The notes below the pieces were generated by a model. That model saw nothing but the letters and a program-made list of their open reading frames with translations. It was not told the DNA's origin and made no database searches. Positions 7,267 through 16,523 of a stretch of 50,928 nucleotides of DNA are shown here, piece by piece. This DNA comes from Fusobacterium mortiferum ATCC 9817 (GTDB lineage: Bacteria > Fusobacteriota > Fusobacteriia > Fusobacteriales > Fusobacteriaceae), in the NCBI RefSeq assembly GCF_000158195.2, contig NZ_GL987991.1, positions 1 to 50,928 of the forward strand, given 5' to 3'. Numbering within the stretch: position 1 is the stretch's first letter; each line of letters begins with the position of its first letter. The translations under genes were made by a program, and so were the position numbers.

Positions 7267-8748
7267 ATGAAACATAGAAATATAATGGTAGTGGGGACTT
7301 CATCTGGAGCTGGAAAGAGTATGATAGTTACAGGGCTATGTAGAACTTTAACAAAAGATGGGTATAAAGTATCTCCATTTAAATCTCAAAATATGGCACT
7401 TAACTCTTTTGTTACAAGACAGGGGCTAGAGATGGGAAGAGCTCAAGTGGTACAAGCCTATGCCTGTGGAATAGAACCAGAAGTATATATGAACCCTATA
7501 CTTCTAAAGCCTACCACAGATAGAAAGATTCAAGTGATAGTAAATGGTAAATCTATTGGGAATATGAGTGGAATAGAGTATGGGAAATTTAAAACCTCTT
7601 TAAAGCCAGAGATAATGAAATCATATAATTATATCAGAGAAAACTATGATATATCAATAATAGAGGGAGCAGGGAGTCCTGTTGAGATAAATATTAAGGG
7701 AGAGGATATTGCCAATATGAAGATGGCAGAGATGGCTAATGCTCCTGTGATACTTGTAGCTGATATAGATAGGGGTGGAGTTTTTGCTTCTATATATGGG
7801 ACTATTATGCTTATGGTTCCAGAGGAGAGAGCAAGAGTAAAAGGAGTAATTATAAATAAGTTTAGAGGAGATGTAAATATATTAAAACCTGGACTTAAAG
7901 AGATAGAAGAATTGACAGGAGTTCCTGTAATAGGAGTAATGCCTTATAGTAATATAGATATAGAAGATGAAGACAGTGTAACAGAGAGATTTAAGAAAAT
8001 GAAAAATAGAAAGGGAATAAATATCTCTGTAATCAAATTAAAACATATATCTAACTTTACTGATATAGATGCACTAGGAATAGTAGAAGATGTAAATATA
8101 AAATATATTACTTCTGCTGATGAGTTAGGAGATGAAGATATTATAATTATCCCTGGAACTAAAAACACCATAGATGACTTAAAAGAGATAAAGGATAATG
8201 GAATAGCTACTGAAATAATAAAAGCTTCTAAGGCTGGAAAAATTATAATAGGTATTTGTGGTGGATTTCAAATGATGGGAGAGAAGATAAAAGACCCATA
8301 TGGAATAGAGAGTGAGATAAAAGAGATTCCTGGACTTTCTCTATTGGAATTGGAAACAGTGATGGAGAGAGAGAAAAATACTTTACAATATAAAGGTAGA
8401 CTTATAAATACATCTGGATTGCTTGAAGGACTAGAGGGAGAAAAGATAAAAGGATATGAAATTCATCAAGGGGTAACTTTAGGAGAGGAGAGAAAGGTTA
8501 CAGCTGATGAGAGAGTAGTAGCAGTTGTAAAGGGAGAAAATATCTTTGGAACATATCTACACGGTATATTTGACAATGAAAAAGTAACTAGACATATACT
8601 CAACAAGGTAAGAGAGAAAAAAGGTATGGAATTACAAGCTCAAGGGATATCATTTGATGAGTATAGAGAGAAAGAGCTAGACAAGCTTGAAGAAATTTTT
8701 AGAGAAAATATTGAGATGGAAAAAATTTATAAAATATTAGGTGAGTAA
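7267..8748 (+). CDS. cobQ: Cobyric acid synthase (glutamine-hydrolysing)
   Basis: Amidates side chains b, d, e and g of adenosyl-cobyrinic a,c-diamide using glutamine and ATP. It is also called CbiP in the anaerobic pathway. The N-terminal dethiobiotin-synthetase-like ATPase domain has GTSSGAGKSM at 10-19. The C-terminal class I glutamine amidotransferase-like domain has the nucleophile in GICGGFQ (C331) and the histidine of YLHG (H432). The 493-residue length is normal. It is the first gene of the operon after the riboswitch, with GAGGTG binding site at 7256-7261. cbiB starts within or right after its end. Confidence 0.95.
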   Translation: MKHRNIMVVGTSSGAGKSMIVTGLCRTLTKDGYKVSPFKSQNMALNSFVTRQGLEMGRAQVVQAYACGIEPEVYMNPILLKPTTDRKIQVIVNGKSIGNMSGIEYGKFKTSLKPEIMKSYNYIRENYDISIIEGAGSPVEINIKGEDIANMKMAEMANAPVILVADIDRGGVFASIYGTIMLMVPEERARVKGVIINKFRGDVNILKPGLKEIEELTGVPVIGVMPYSNIDIEDEDSVTERFKKMKNRKGINISVIKLKHISNFTDIDALGIVEDVNIKYITSADELGDEDIIIIPGTKNTIDDLKEIKDNGIATEIIKASKAGKIIIGICGGFQMMGEKIKDPYGIESEIKEIPGLSLLELETVMEREKNTLQYKGRLINTSGLLEGLEGEKIKGYEIHQGVTLGEERKVTADERVVAVVKGENIFGTYLHGIFDNEKVTRHILNKVREKKGMELQAQGISFDEYREKELDKLEEIFRENIEMEKIYKILGE

Positions 8749-8749
8749 G

Positions 8750-9709
8750 ATGATTTTTATAATGAGATACAGTATAGCATATATAATGGATTTAATATTA
8801 GGAGACCCACACTGGTTTCCACACCCAGTTAGATTTATAGGAAAACTTATAACTTTACTAGAAAAATTATTGTACAGATTTAGCTGTAAAAAAATTACTG
8901 GGGGAGTATTGGCTATACTGACTATTGGAATAACTTTTTTAGTATCATTTTATTTAGTTAAGTTATCACCTATGTTGGAAATATTTTTTCTATATACTAC
9001 ATTGGCTACTAAAAGCTTAGCAGATGAAGGATTTAGAGTTTGTAAAGTTTTAGTAGAGGGAGATATGGAAAAGGCTAAAAAAGAGCTAGCCTATTTAGTA
9101 AGTAGAGATACAAATAGTATGGACGTTACTCAAATAGTAAGAAGTATATTGGAAACAATAAGTGAGAATACAGTAGATGGAGTTATTGCTCCTATGTTCT
9201 TTGCCTTTGTAGGAAGTTTTTTTACTATTGAGGGAGTATCTCTTGCTCTTCCTTTTGCTATGGGATATAAGGCGATAAATACTTTGGATTCTATGGTAGG
9301 ATATAAAAATGATAAATATATTGATTTTGGAATGTTATCTGCTAAGATAGATGATATGGCAAATTTTATTCCTGCTAGAATAGCTGGAGGATTTATTATT
9401 CCAATGGGAGCTTTTTTATTAAGAATGGATTATAGAAGTGCTTGGAGAATATTTTTTAGAGATAGACTAAACCATTCTAGCCCAAACTCTGGACACTCTG
9501 AAGCTGCTTTCGCTGGAGCATTGGGAGTACAATTTGGTGGAAGAACTAGCTACTTTGGAAAATGGCACGACAAACCTACTATTGGAGATAAATTAAAACA
9601 TTTTGGAATACCAGATGTAAAAAGAGGAATTAGACTTCTATATGTTTCCTCTTGGGTGGGACTTGCTACATTTATAATTTTATCTCAATTAATAGGAGTG
9701 ATTATCTAA
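8750..9709 (+). CDS. cbiB: Adenosylcobinamide-phosphate synthase
   Basis: Membrane enzyme that attaches the (R)-1-amino-2-propanol phosphate linker to cobyric acid. The N-terminus carries the family signature DLILGDPHWFPHPVRFIGK. Later blocks RDTNSMD, SENTVDG and NHSSPNSGHSEAAFAGALG are characteristic of CbiB/CobD-type synthases. Four to five hydrophobic segments are visible. I take ATG at 8750, placed four bases after AGGTGAG (8739-8745). A GTG at 8741 in the same frame would overlap cobQ by 8 bases but lies inside that binding site. The next gene begins at the A of the stop codon. Confidence 0.93.
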   Translation: MIFIMRYSIAYIMDLILGDPHWFPHPVRFIGKLITLLEKLLYRFSCKKITGGVLAILTIGITFLVSFYLVKLSPMLEIFFLYTTLATKSLADEGFRVCKVLVEGDMEKAKKELAYLVSRDTNSMDVTQIVRSILETISENTVDGVIAPMFFAFVGSFFTIEGVSLALPFAMGYKAINTLDSMVGYKNDKYIDFGMLSAKIDDMANFIPARIAGGFIIPMGAFLLRMDYRSAWRIFFRDRLNHSSPNSGHSEAAFAGALGVQFGGRTSYFGKWHDKPTIGDKLKHFGIPDVKRGIRLLYVSSWVGLATFIILSQLIGVII

Positions 9710-10221
9710 TGATAATAATTATAACAGGAGCATCACATACAGGAAAAACTCTATTAGCCCAAAACCTACTAGAGAGATATAAGTTTCCTTATCTATCAAT
9801 AGACCATATAAAGATGGGATTAATAAGAAGTGGAAATATAAATCTAAATGCAGAAGATGATGAACAACTTACTCCATATCTTTGGGGAATAGTTAGAGAG
9901 ATTATAAAAACAGCTATTGAGAATAAACAAAATCTAATAGTTGAAGGTTGTTATGTTCCTTTTGATTGGGAGAGAGATTTTGATAGTAAATATCTAGAGA
10001 ATATAAAATATTATTGTTTAATTATGAGTAAAGAGTATATTGAAAAGAATTTTGATAAGATAGTTGAGTATGCCAATACAATAGAAAATAGATTAGATGA
10101 TTCCTATTGTACAAAAGAATTTCTTATAGAGGAAAATGAGAAAAATCTAAGAGAGTGTCAAAAATATGGTTGTAAGTATATTTTAATAGATAAAGAATAC
10201 AAGTTAGATATTTTATTCTAA
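9709..10221 (+). CDS. Small P-loop kinase-like protein in the cob operon
   Basis: A 170-residue P-loop NTPase with Walker A GASHTGKT at residues 7-14. The next strand carries SIDHIKMG, the arrangement of adenylate-kinase-like and zeta-toxin-like small-molecule kinases (AAA_33 type). ATG at 9709 overlaps the cbiB stop (TAATG), so it is translationally coupled. It is not CobU: the GGxRSGKS signature and the GTP-transfer histidine motif are missing. Its position between cbiB and cobD makes a role in making the aminopropanol-phosphate linker, for example phosphorylating threonine, conceivable. That is inference only. It could equally be an unrelated accessory gene. Confidence 0.75.
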   Translation: MIIIITGASHTGKTLLAQNLLERYKFPYLSIDHIKMGLIRSGNINLNAEDDEQLTPYLWGIVREIIKTAIENKQNLIVEGCYVPFDWERDFDSKYLENIKYYCLIMSKEYIEKNFDKIVEYANTIENRLDDSYCTKEFLIEENEKNLRECQKYGCKYILIDKEYKLDILF

Positions 10222-10239
10222 AATAAGTGAGGTAATAAA

Positions 10240-11147
10240 ATGAGTTATATATTAAAAGAGGTAGTATTGAGAACAAATAATACTCCAGAAGGAATGGAAA
10301 AAATTTCTCAACTTTGGGGAGATATACTCTCTAAAAAAATCTCTTTGCTCCCAGAAAATAAAAATGAATTATTAATTTCGAAATATAGTAATTATGAGAG
10401 TGATGAAAATGGAGAATATGATTTAACTATAATGAGAAGAGAATTAAAATTCTTATTAAAGTTAGATGAGAGAGTAAAAAATAGAGAATTTATAAAATAT
10501 GAAGAGATAGATGATAATATAGAAAATTGTGCCAGAAAAGTTTGGAATAGAGTATGGGAAGATAAGAAAAATAATAAATTGAATAGAGTATATATTGAAG
10601 ATTATCAATTAGATATCTTGCCAATATTTTCACAAGATGGGAAATGTCATTCTATCTTATATATAAGTGTAAAAGAAGAAAATACTATAAAGATAAGAAA
10701 ATATAAATCTTCTGATTGCCAAGAGATAACAGAGCTTTTTTATAATACAGTGCATAGTATAAATAAAAAAGATTATACTCAAGAGCAATTAGATGTATGG
10801 GCGACTAAGAATATAGATATAGAGAAATGGGATACTTCTTTTTTAAAAAACTACACAGTTGTTGCTGAAAGTAATGGTATAATAGTTGGCTTTGGGGATA
10901 TTGCTGAAGATGGATATTTGGATAGATTATATGTGCATAAGGCTTTTCAAAGAATAGGAATAGCTACAATGATTTGTGATAAGTTAGAAAATAAAGTAAA
11001 AGGAAAACCACTATATACTCACTATATACTCACGCCTCTATAACAGCAAAACCATTTTTTATTAAAAGAGGGTATAAAGTTATAAAACAACAGTTGGTAG
11101 AGAGAGAAGGTATTCTATTAGAAAACTATGTTATGGAAAAGAGGTAG
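10240..11147 (+). pseudogene. GyrI-like/GNAT two-domain acetyltransferase, broken by 11-bp tandem duplication
   Basis: The N-terminal ~135 residues resemble a small effector-binding (GyrI/AraC-ligand-like) domain. The rest is a GNAT acetyltransferase: KYKSSDCQEITELFYNTV, the conserved YLDRLYVHKAFQRIGIA with its acetyl-CoA loop (QRIGIA). TATATACTCAC occurs twice in tandem at 11012-11022 and 11023-11033, which shifts the frame and ends translation at 11043. Deleting one copy restores THASITAKPFFIKRGYKV through to TAG at 11145-11147. That is the expected end of a GNAT domain. Since the repeat is a clean duplication, reversion by slippage is possible. Not a known cobalamin gene. Confidence 0.8.
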
Positions 11148-11152
11148 AATAG

Positions 11153-12210
11153 ATGGATTTACACGGTGGAAATATATATAAACTAAAAAGAGAGGGAAAG
11201 GGGGAGCTATTAGATTATAGCTCAAACATAAATCCCTTAGGAGTACCTGAAAAGTTTAAAAAAAGTGTGATAGAAAATTTTGATATATTAGAAAAGTATC
11301 CAGACCCAGATTATATAGAACTGAGAGAGAGTATTAGAAAATATAATAACATAGATATAGAAAATATAGTAGTAGGAAATGGAGCTACAGAAATACTTTT
11401 TCTATATATGAAGAGCTTAAAACCTAAAAAAGCCTTTGTAGTAGCTCCAAGCTTTGCTGAATATAGAAGAGCATTAGAGAGTATAGATTGTGAGATAGAG
11501 TATTTTATATTAGATGAAAGAGAAAATTTTAATTTGAATGTAGAAAAATTTATAAATTCTATCCCTCAATGTGACTTAGTAGTAATATGTAATCCTAATA
11601 ACCCCACAGGAAATTTTATATCTCTTGAAAATATTCAAAGAATAAATGGAGAGTTGAAAAAAAAGATATAAAACTTTTTATAGATGAAGCTTTTATAGAA
11701 TTTATAAAAGGTTGGGAAAAATTTACAGCTGTAAATTTGGAGGATAGTAATATATTTGTAATGAGAGCATTGACAAAATTTTTTGCTGTACCTGGGTTGA
11801 GATTAGGATATGGAATAAGTTATGATAAAGAGATAATGAAAACTCTTCCTAAGTATAAAGAGCCGTGGAGTATAAATAGTTTTGCTGACATAGCAGGAAA
11901 AACTATGTTATGGGATAGAGAGTATATAGAAAAAAGTGAGAATTGGATAGAAAAGGAAAAAGTTTGGTTTTATAATGAAGCTCTAAAGATAGAGGGAATA
12001 AAAGCATATAGGACTAACACAAACTTTATTTTGATACAACTTTTAAATAAGAGCTCTAATGAAGTGAGAGAGAAATTGATAGAGAGAGGAATAGTTGTAA
12101 GAGATGCTTCTAACTTTGTAGGACTAAATAATCACTATATTAGACTTGCTATCAAAGATAGAGAAAATAATATGAAGGTATTAAAAAATCTTGCTGAGGT
12201 GGTAAGATGA
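11153..12210 (+). pseudogene. cobD: Threonine-phosphate decarboxylase, frameshifted in an A8 tract
   Basis: PLP enzyme of the HisC-like aminotransferase fold that makes (R)-1-amino-2-propanol phosphate for CbiB. The start HGGNIYKLK and LDYSSNINPLG are diagnostic for CobD, as is ALTKFFAVPGLRLGYG with the PLP lysine. The first frame stops at 11671. The second, LFIDEAFIEFIKGWEKF onward, runs to 12210. One extra A in the A8 run at 11657-11664 would fuse them into a 352-residue protein of normal length. Without the shift no active enzyme is made unless ribosome or polymerase slippage occurs. It overlaps cbiA by 4 bases (ATGA). Confidence 0.88.
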
Positions 12211-13523
12211 AAGGATTTATGATAGCTGGGGTAAGTAGTGGTATAGGTAAAACCACTGTATCAATGGGACTTATGTCGCTCTTTGAAAATGTTTCTCCAT
12301 TTAAAGTTGGACCAGACTATATAGATACAACATTTCATCAATTTGTAACAGGAAATAAAAGCTATAACTTAGATTTGTTTATGATGGGAGAAGAGGGGGT
12401 AAAATACTCTTTCTATAAACATCATAAGGGAATCTCAATAGTTGAGGGAGTGATGGGACTATACGATGGAATAAACCATAGCTTAGATAATAATAGTTCA
12501 GCACATTTAGCTAGAGTATTGGATTTACCTGTTATTTTAATAGTAAGTGGTGGAGGAAAAAGTACAAGTATAGCTGCTGAGGTACTCGGGTATAAGATGT
12601 TGGATAGTAGAGTCAAAATAGCTGGTGTAATAATCAATAGAACTACTGAGGCTATGTACAAACATTACAAAGAGGCAATAGAAAAATATACAGGGGTAGA
12701 GTGTATAGGATATCTTCCAAAAGATGAGAGTTTGAGTGTGTCAAGTAGACATCTTGGACTTCTACAAGCTGCTGAGGTAGATGACTTAAGAGAAAAATCA
12801 AAGCATTTAAAGGGGATTTTGCAAAAGACAATTGATGTAGAAAGACTTTTAGAAATAGCGGAGTTAGGAGAAAGAGAATATAGAAAAAATCCTTTTGAAG
12901 AATTAAAAGATAAGTATAAGGGATTAAAGGTAGGGGTAGCTAAAGATAAAGCCTTTAGTTTTTACTATAATGACAATCTTGAACTGATGGAGGATTTAGG
13001 AATGGAATTGATTCCCTTTTCTCCTATAAATGATAAAAAGATACCAGAGGTAGATTTATTATACTTTGGTGGTGGTTATCCAGAAAACTATGCCAAAGAG
13101 TTATCTAGTAATATTGAGATGATAGAGAGTATAAGAGAGTATCATCAAAAGGGTGGAAAAATTTATGGAGAGTGTGGAGGATTTATGTATCTTACCTCTA
13201 GAATAAAACTGCTAGATGGGAAATATTTCCCTATGTGTGATATTATAAAATGTAGTGTAGAGATGAGAGATAGATTAGATATTTCTAGATTTGGTTATAT
13301 ATCTCTTTATGACAAGGAAAAAACTTTAGGAAGAGGACACGAATTTCACTACTCTAAAATATCTGATATAAAAGATGATAGTAGAGAGTATAGAGCTATA
13401 AAACCTAATGGTAAAGAGTGGGCTTGTGTCTTTAAAGAAAAAAATTGTAGAGCTGGCTATCCACATATACATTTTTTTAAGAGTTTAGATTATTTGGAGG
13501 AAATAATAAAAGAGAATAGATAA
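12207..13523 (+). CDS. cbiA: Cobyrinic acid a,c-diamide synthase
   Basis: Glutamine-dependent amidation of the a and c side chains of the corrin ring in the anaerobic pathway. The N-terminal ATPase domain has GVSSGIGKTT at 8-17. The VGPDYIDTTFH block is the family's substrate-binding signature. The C-terminal amidotransferase domain has ECGGFMYLT with nucleophile C323 and a GHEFHYS block near 376. The 438 residues are standard. ATG overlaps the cobD stop, so translation should be coupled to the second half of that gene. This argues that cobD is still translated to its end at least sometimes. Confidence 0.95.
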   Translation: MKGFMIAGVSSGIGKTTVSMGLMSLFENVSPFKVGPDYIDTTFHQFVTGNKSYNLDLFMMGEEGVKYSFYKHHKGISIVEGVMGLYDGINHSLDNNSSAHLARVLDLPVILIVSGGGKSTSIAAEVLGYKMLDSRVKIAGVIINRTTEAMYKHYKEAIEKYTGVECIGYLPKDESLSVSSRHLGLLQAAEVDDLREKSKHLKGILQKTIDVERLLEIAELGEREYRKNPFEELKDKYKGLKVGVAKDKAFSFYYNDNLELMEDLGMELIPFSPINDKKIPEVDLLYFGGGYPENYAKELSSNIEMIESIREYHQKGGKIYGECGGFMYLTSRIKLLDGKYFPMCDIIKCSVEMRDRLDISRFGYISLYDKEKTLGRGHEFHYSKISDIKDDSREYRAIKPNGKEWACVFKEKNCRAGYPHIHFFKSLDYLEEIIKENR

Positions 13524-13524
13524 T

Positions 13525-13665
13525 ATGGAGATTAAAATATTAAATTATAATTTTTCAGTTTGTAAGGTAGAGGATTGTTCACAAGTTAAATTAGATAAGA
13601 AGTTCTGTTTTATTTGAAAAACAGATGAAGTTTTAGAAAAGAAGGGTTATATAATAAAAAGATGA
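13525..13665 (+). pseudogene. Remnant of a small ACT-domain protein
   Basis: ATG at 13525 opens a frame reading MEIKILNYNFSVCKVEDCSQ and later KFCFI, stop, KTDE. Similar text (FCFxGKTDEELS) occurs in a family of short ACT-domain proteins of about 130 residues. Here a TGA at 13615-13617 replaces the glycine or tryptophan codon before KTDE, and the remainder is cut to VLEKKGYIIKR. The gene therefore has both a nonsense codon and a large deletion. Family recognition is from memory of the motif and is moderate. Confidence 0.5.
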
Positions 13666-14117
13666 TTATAAAAAGATTAGATATCGAAGATGTAGAATTT
13701 TTTTTAGATTTAAGATTAAAACTTTTTTATGAATTACAAGAAATAGATAAAAATGATAATATTGAAAATTTAAAAAACTCCACTAAGGAGCATTACCTAA
13801 AAAATATTGATAAGAGTTTAATAACTTATGGGATATTTAAAGAAAATAAAATAGTAAGTATAGGTTCCTTATGCTTATTTGAAAGGATACCTTATATGGA
13901 AAATATTTCTGGAAGAGAGGGATATATATTGAATATTTATACTTTACCAGAATATAGAAAGAAAGGCTATGGAAAGCAGATAACAGAAAAGTTAATAGAG
14001 CATTCTAAGGAAATAGGAATTAAAAAATTATGGTTAAATGCAAGTGAGGAAGGAAAGAAAATTTATCTTAAACTAGGATTTAAAGAGAAAAATAATGAAA
14101 TGGAAATATTTATATAA
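13662..14117 (+). CDS. GNAT-family N-acetyltransferase
   Basis: A 151-residue single-domain acetyltransferase. MIIKRLDIEDVEFFLDLR is a typical GNAT beta1-alpha1. ILNIYTLPEYRKKGYGKQITEKLIEHSKE holds motif A, with the acetyl-CoA pyrophosphate loop RKKGYG. LWLNASEEGKKIYLKLGFKE is motif B. Substrate unknown. The gene sits between cbiA and cbiC, where it does not belong in the pathway, next to the ACT-domain remnant. Its start overlaps the end of that remnant. Both look like one inserted cassette. It is 12 bases from cbiC and shares its transcript. Confidence 0.85.
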   Translation: MIIKRLDIEDVEFFLDLRLKLFYELQEIDKNDNIENLKNSTKEHYLKNIDKSLITYGIFKENKIVSIGSLCLFERIPYMENISGREGYILNIYTLPEYRKKGYGKQITEKLIEHSKEIGIKKLWLNASEEGKKIYLKLGFKEKNNEMEIFI

Positions 14118-14129
14118 AGGAGTAAAAAG

Positions 14130-14777
14130 ATGAGTACATATATAAAAGTTCCTCAAGATATTGAAAAAAGAAGTTTTGAGATAATAGGGGAGGAATTAGG
14201 AGAAAAGAGAGAGAAATTTGATGAAAAAACTCTCCCAATAGCAAAAAGAGTAATACATACAACAGCAGATTTTGAATATGCTGATTTGATAGAGTTTCAA
14301 AATGGGGCTGTGGACAGTGCTATGGAAGCTTTGCAAAATGGTTGTAAGATTTACTGTGATACCAATATGATAGTAAATGGACTTAGTAAATTAGTTTTAG
14401 GAAAATTTAACTCTTCAGCTTATTGTTTAGTGTCTGATGAAGAGGTTATAAAAGAGGCTAAAGAGAGAGGAGTTACTCGTTCAATAGTAGGAATGGAAAA
14501 AGCTGGAAAAGATAGAGATACAAAAATATTTTTAATAGGGAATGCTCCAACAGCTCTATATCAACTAAAAGAGATGATAGAGAGAGGAGAGATTGAAAAA
14601 CCTGCTTTAGTGGTTGGAGTTCCAGTTGGATTTGTAGGGGCAGCTGAATCAAAAGAGGCATTTAAAGAATTAGGACTTCCATATATCACTATAAATGGAA
14701 GAAAAGGGGGAAGTACAGTAGCTGTATCTATTCTTCACGGAATACTTTATCAGATGTATAAAAGAGAGGGGTTTTAA
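14130..14777 (+). CDS. cbiC: Cobalt-precorrin-8 methylmutase
   Basis: Moves the C11 methyl group to C12, giving cobyrinate. VIHTTADFEY at residues 41-50 contains the catalytic histidine H43, at the same position as in characterised CobH/CbiC. DTNMIVNG and GNAPTALYQL further on are conserved family blocks. 215 residues is the normal length. ATG is preceded by AAAGGAG. cbiD starts at the base following the stop, so the two are coupled. Confidence 0.95.
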   Translation: MSTYIKVPQDIEKRSFEIIGEELGEKREKFDEKTLPIAKRVIHTTADFEYADLIEFQNGAVDSAMEALQNGCKIYCDTNMIVNGLSKLVLGKFNSSAYCLVSDEEVIKEAKERGVTRSIVGMEKAGKDRDTKIFLIGNAPTALYQLKEMIERGEIEKPALVVGVPVGFVGAAESKEAFKELGLPYITINGRKGGSTVAVSILHGILYQMYKREGF

Positions 14778-15902
14778 ATGTCTGATAAATTAAAGTGTGG
14801 TTATACCACTGGAACTTGTTCTGCTGTAGGTATAAAAGCAGGATTAGAGGCTCTAATAAATAATAATTACTTAGAACAACTAGAATTTACAACACTTAAT
14901 GGAGAAAAGATAGTTGTACCCATATATAAGATAAAGACAAGAAAAAACTCTGTAAGTGTGGCTGTGACTAAATATGCTGGAGATGACCCAGATGTAACTA
15001 ATGGAATAAATATATGTACTAAGATAAAATTAGTAGATAAATTACCCCATATAGAAAATGGAATCTATTTTAAAAATTTTGTCTTAGTTGGTGGAAGAGG
15101 AGTAGGAAAAGTTACCAAGCTTGGATTACAAGTAGAGATAGGTAAACCAGCTATCAATCCCGGTCCTCAAAAGATGATAGAAGAGGTAGCTGATAAGTTT
15201 TTAGAGGAAAATGTGAAAAAAGCTATAATTACTATATATGTTCCAGAAGGATTGGAAAAGTCTAAAAAAACTTTTAATCCAAAACTTGGGATAGTAGGTG
15301 GAATATCAATTCTTGGTTCTACTGGAATAGTAAAACCTATGAGTGAGGAAGCACTAAAGGACTCTATGTTTGTGGAACTCAAAGTATTGAGAATGGCAAA
15401 GGATAGAGATTGGTGTATATTTACCTTTGGAAATTATAGCAAAAACTATTGTGAAAAGTTGGGGCTTGATTTAGAGCAAACAATAGTCATAAGTAACTAT
15501 GTGGGATTTATGATAGACTCTGCTGTAAAACTTGGATTTAGAAAAATTCTACTTCTTGGACATATAGGAAAGGCTATAAAAATAGCTGGAGGAATATTTA
15601 ATACCCACAGTAGAGTGGCTGATGCTCGTGTGGAGATAATGGGAGCTAATGCTTTTTTATGTGGAGAGAGTCCAGAAAATATTCATAAGATAATGGAGTC
15701 TAATACTGTGGAAGAGGCTTGTGATTATATAGAGAAAAAAGAGTTCTTCCCATTTGTAGCTAATAAGGTAAAAAAAAGAGTAGAGGAGTATTCAAGAGGG
15801 GAGTTAGAATGTGAAGTTTTACTTTTCTCTTTTAAAGGGGATACTCTTGGATATAGTGAGAGATTTTATCAGATGGCAGGTGAGTTAGCTGAAAAAAATT
15901 AA
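14778..15902 (+). CDS. cbiD: Cobalt-precorrin-5B C1-methyltransferase
   Basis: SAM-dependent methylation at C1 in the anaerobic branch. The start LKCGYTTGTCSAVGIKAGLEAL is the family hallmark. The nucleotide-like loop GGRGVGKVTKLGL and AINPGPQKMI are conserved. GIVGGISILGSTGIVKPMS is also diagnostic. 374 residues, typical. The 3' end overlaps cbiE by 14 bases and contains an A7 run (15892-15898). Removing one A would fuse cbiD and cbiE into one frame. Confidence 0.95.
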   Translation: MSDKLKCGYTTGTCSAVGIKAGLEALINNNYLEQLEFTTLNGEKIVVPIYKIKTRKNSVSVAVTKYAGDDPDVTNGINICTKIKLVDKLPHIENGIYFKNFVLVGGRGVGKVTKLGLQVEIGKPAINPGPQKMIEEVADKFLEENVKKAIITIYVPEGLEKSKKTFNPKLGIVGGISILGSTGIVKPMSEEALKDSMFVELKVLRMAKDRDWCIFTFGNYSKNYCEKLGLDLEQTIVISNYVGFMIDSAVKLGFRKILLLGHIGKAIKIAGGIFNTHSRVADARVEIMGANAFLCGESPENIHKIMESNTVEEACDYIEKKEFFPFVANKVKKRVEEYSRGELECEVLLFSFKGDTLGYSERFYQMAGELAEKN

Positions 15903-16518
15903 TGTAGTTGGACTTGGACCAGGGAATATAGATTATATAACTAAGATTGGAATAGAGAGTATAAAAAAATGCGAGATAGCTATAGGAGGAGTAAGACAAT
16001 TAGAAGAGATTTCCTCTCTACTCCTACCTACTTGTGAAAAATATACTCTAGGTAAACTTTCTGATTTAATAGAGTTTATTAATAAAAATAGAGATAGAAA
16101 AATTTGTATAATTGTATCTGGAGATACAGGATTTTATAGTTTGCTTAGCTTTTTGAGAAAAAATTATTCCAGAGAGGAATTGAATGTAATACCTGGAATA
16201 TCTTCTTATCAATATCTTTTCTCTCGTATAGGAGAGGTGTGGCAAGATTATAAACTTCTTAGTGTGCACGGAAGAGAGGCTGAGTATGTAGAGATTTTTT
16301 CAAAGGAGAGGGGAATAGTACTCCTTACTGACAATATAAATACTCCATATGTAATAGCTAAGAATATCTACGAAGCTGGGTATAGAGATGTGGAGATTGT
16401 GGTAGGAGAGAGACTCTCTTATCCAGATGAAAAAATTACCTTTATAAATATAGAGGACTATGAAAAACTTAATAGAGAGTTTTTTATAAATTTAATGATA
16501 GTAAGGAAAAAATCTTGA
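15889..16518 (+). CDS. cbiE: Cobalt-precorrin-7 C5-methyltransferase, apparent CTG start
   Basis: Methylates C5 of the corrin. The reading frame begins KKINVVGLGPGNIDYITK, the SAM-binding start of the tetrapyrrole methylase family. It continues IVSGDTGFYSLL and VIPGISSYQYLFSRIG. No ATG, GTG or TTG lies at the expected place. CTG at 15889 would give MKKINVVGLGPG, and AGGTGAG (15878-15884) stands four bases before it. The same AGGTGAG-N4 layout precedes the cbiB ATG at 8750. The first canonical in-frame start is far inside the domain and would remove the SAM site. 209 residues is the normal CbiE length. The alternative is a slippage fusion with cbiD. Confidence 0.85.
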   Translation: MKKINVVGLGPGNIDYITKIGIESIKKCEIAIGGVRQLEEISSLLLPTCEKYTLGKLSDLIEFINKNRDRKICIIVSGDTGFYSLLSFLRKNYSREELNVIPGISSYQYLFSRIGEVWQDYKLLSVHGREAEYVEIFSKERGIVLLTDNINTPYVIAKNIYEAGYRDVEIVVGERLSYPDEKITFINIEDYEKLNREFFINLMIVRKKS

Positions 16519-16523
16519 TGATA

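Noticed and set aside
9709-10221. CobU (adenosylcobinamide kinase) for the P-loop gene
   Set aside because: Walker A is GASHTGKT, not the GGxRSGKS of CobU, and the nucleotidyl-transfer histidine region is absent.
11153-12210. Histidinol-phosphate aminotransferase (HisC)
   Set aside because: The fold is shared, but HGGN plus SSNINPLG at the start and the cob gene neighbours identify threonine-phosphate decarboxylase.
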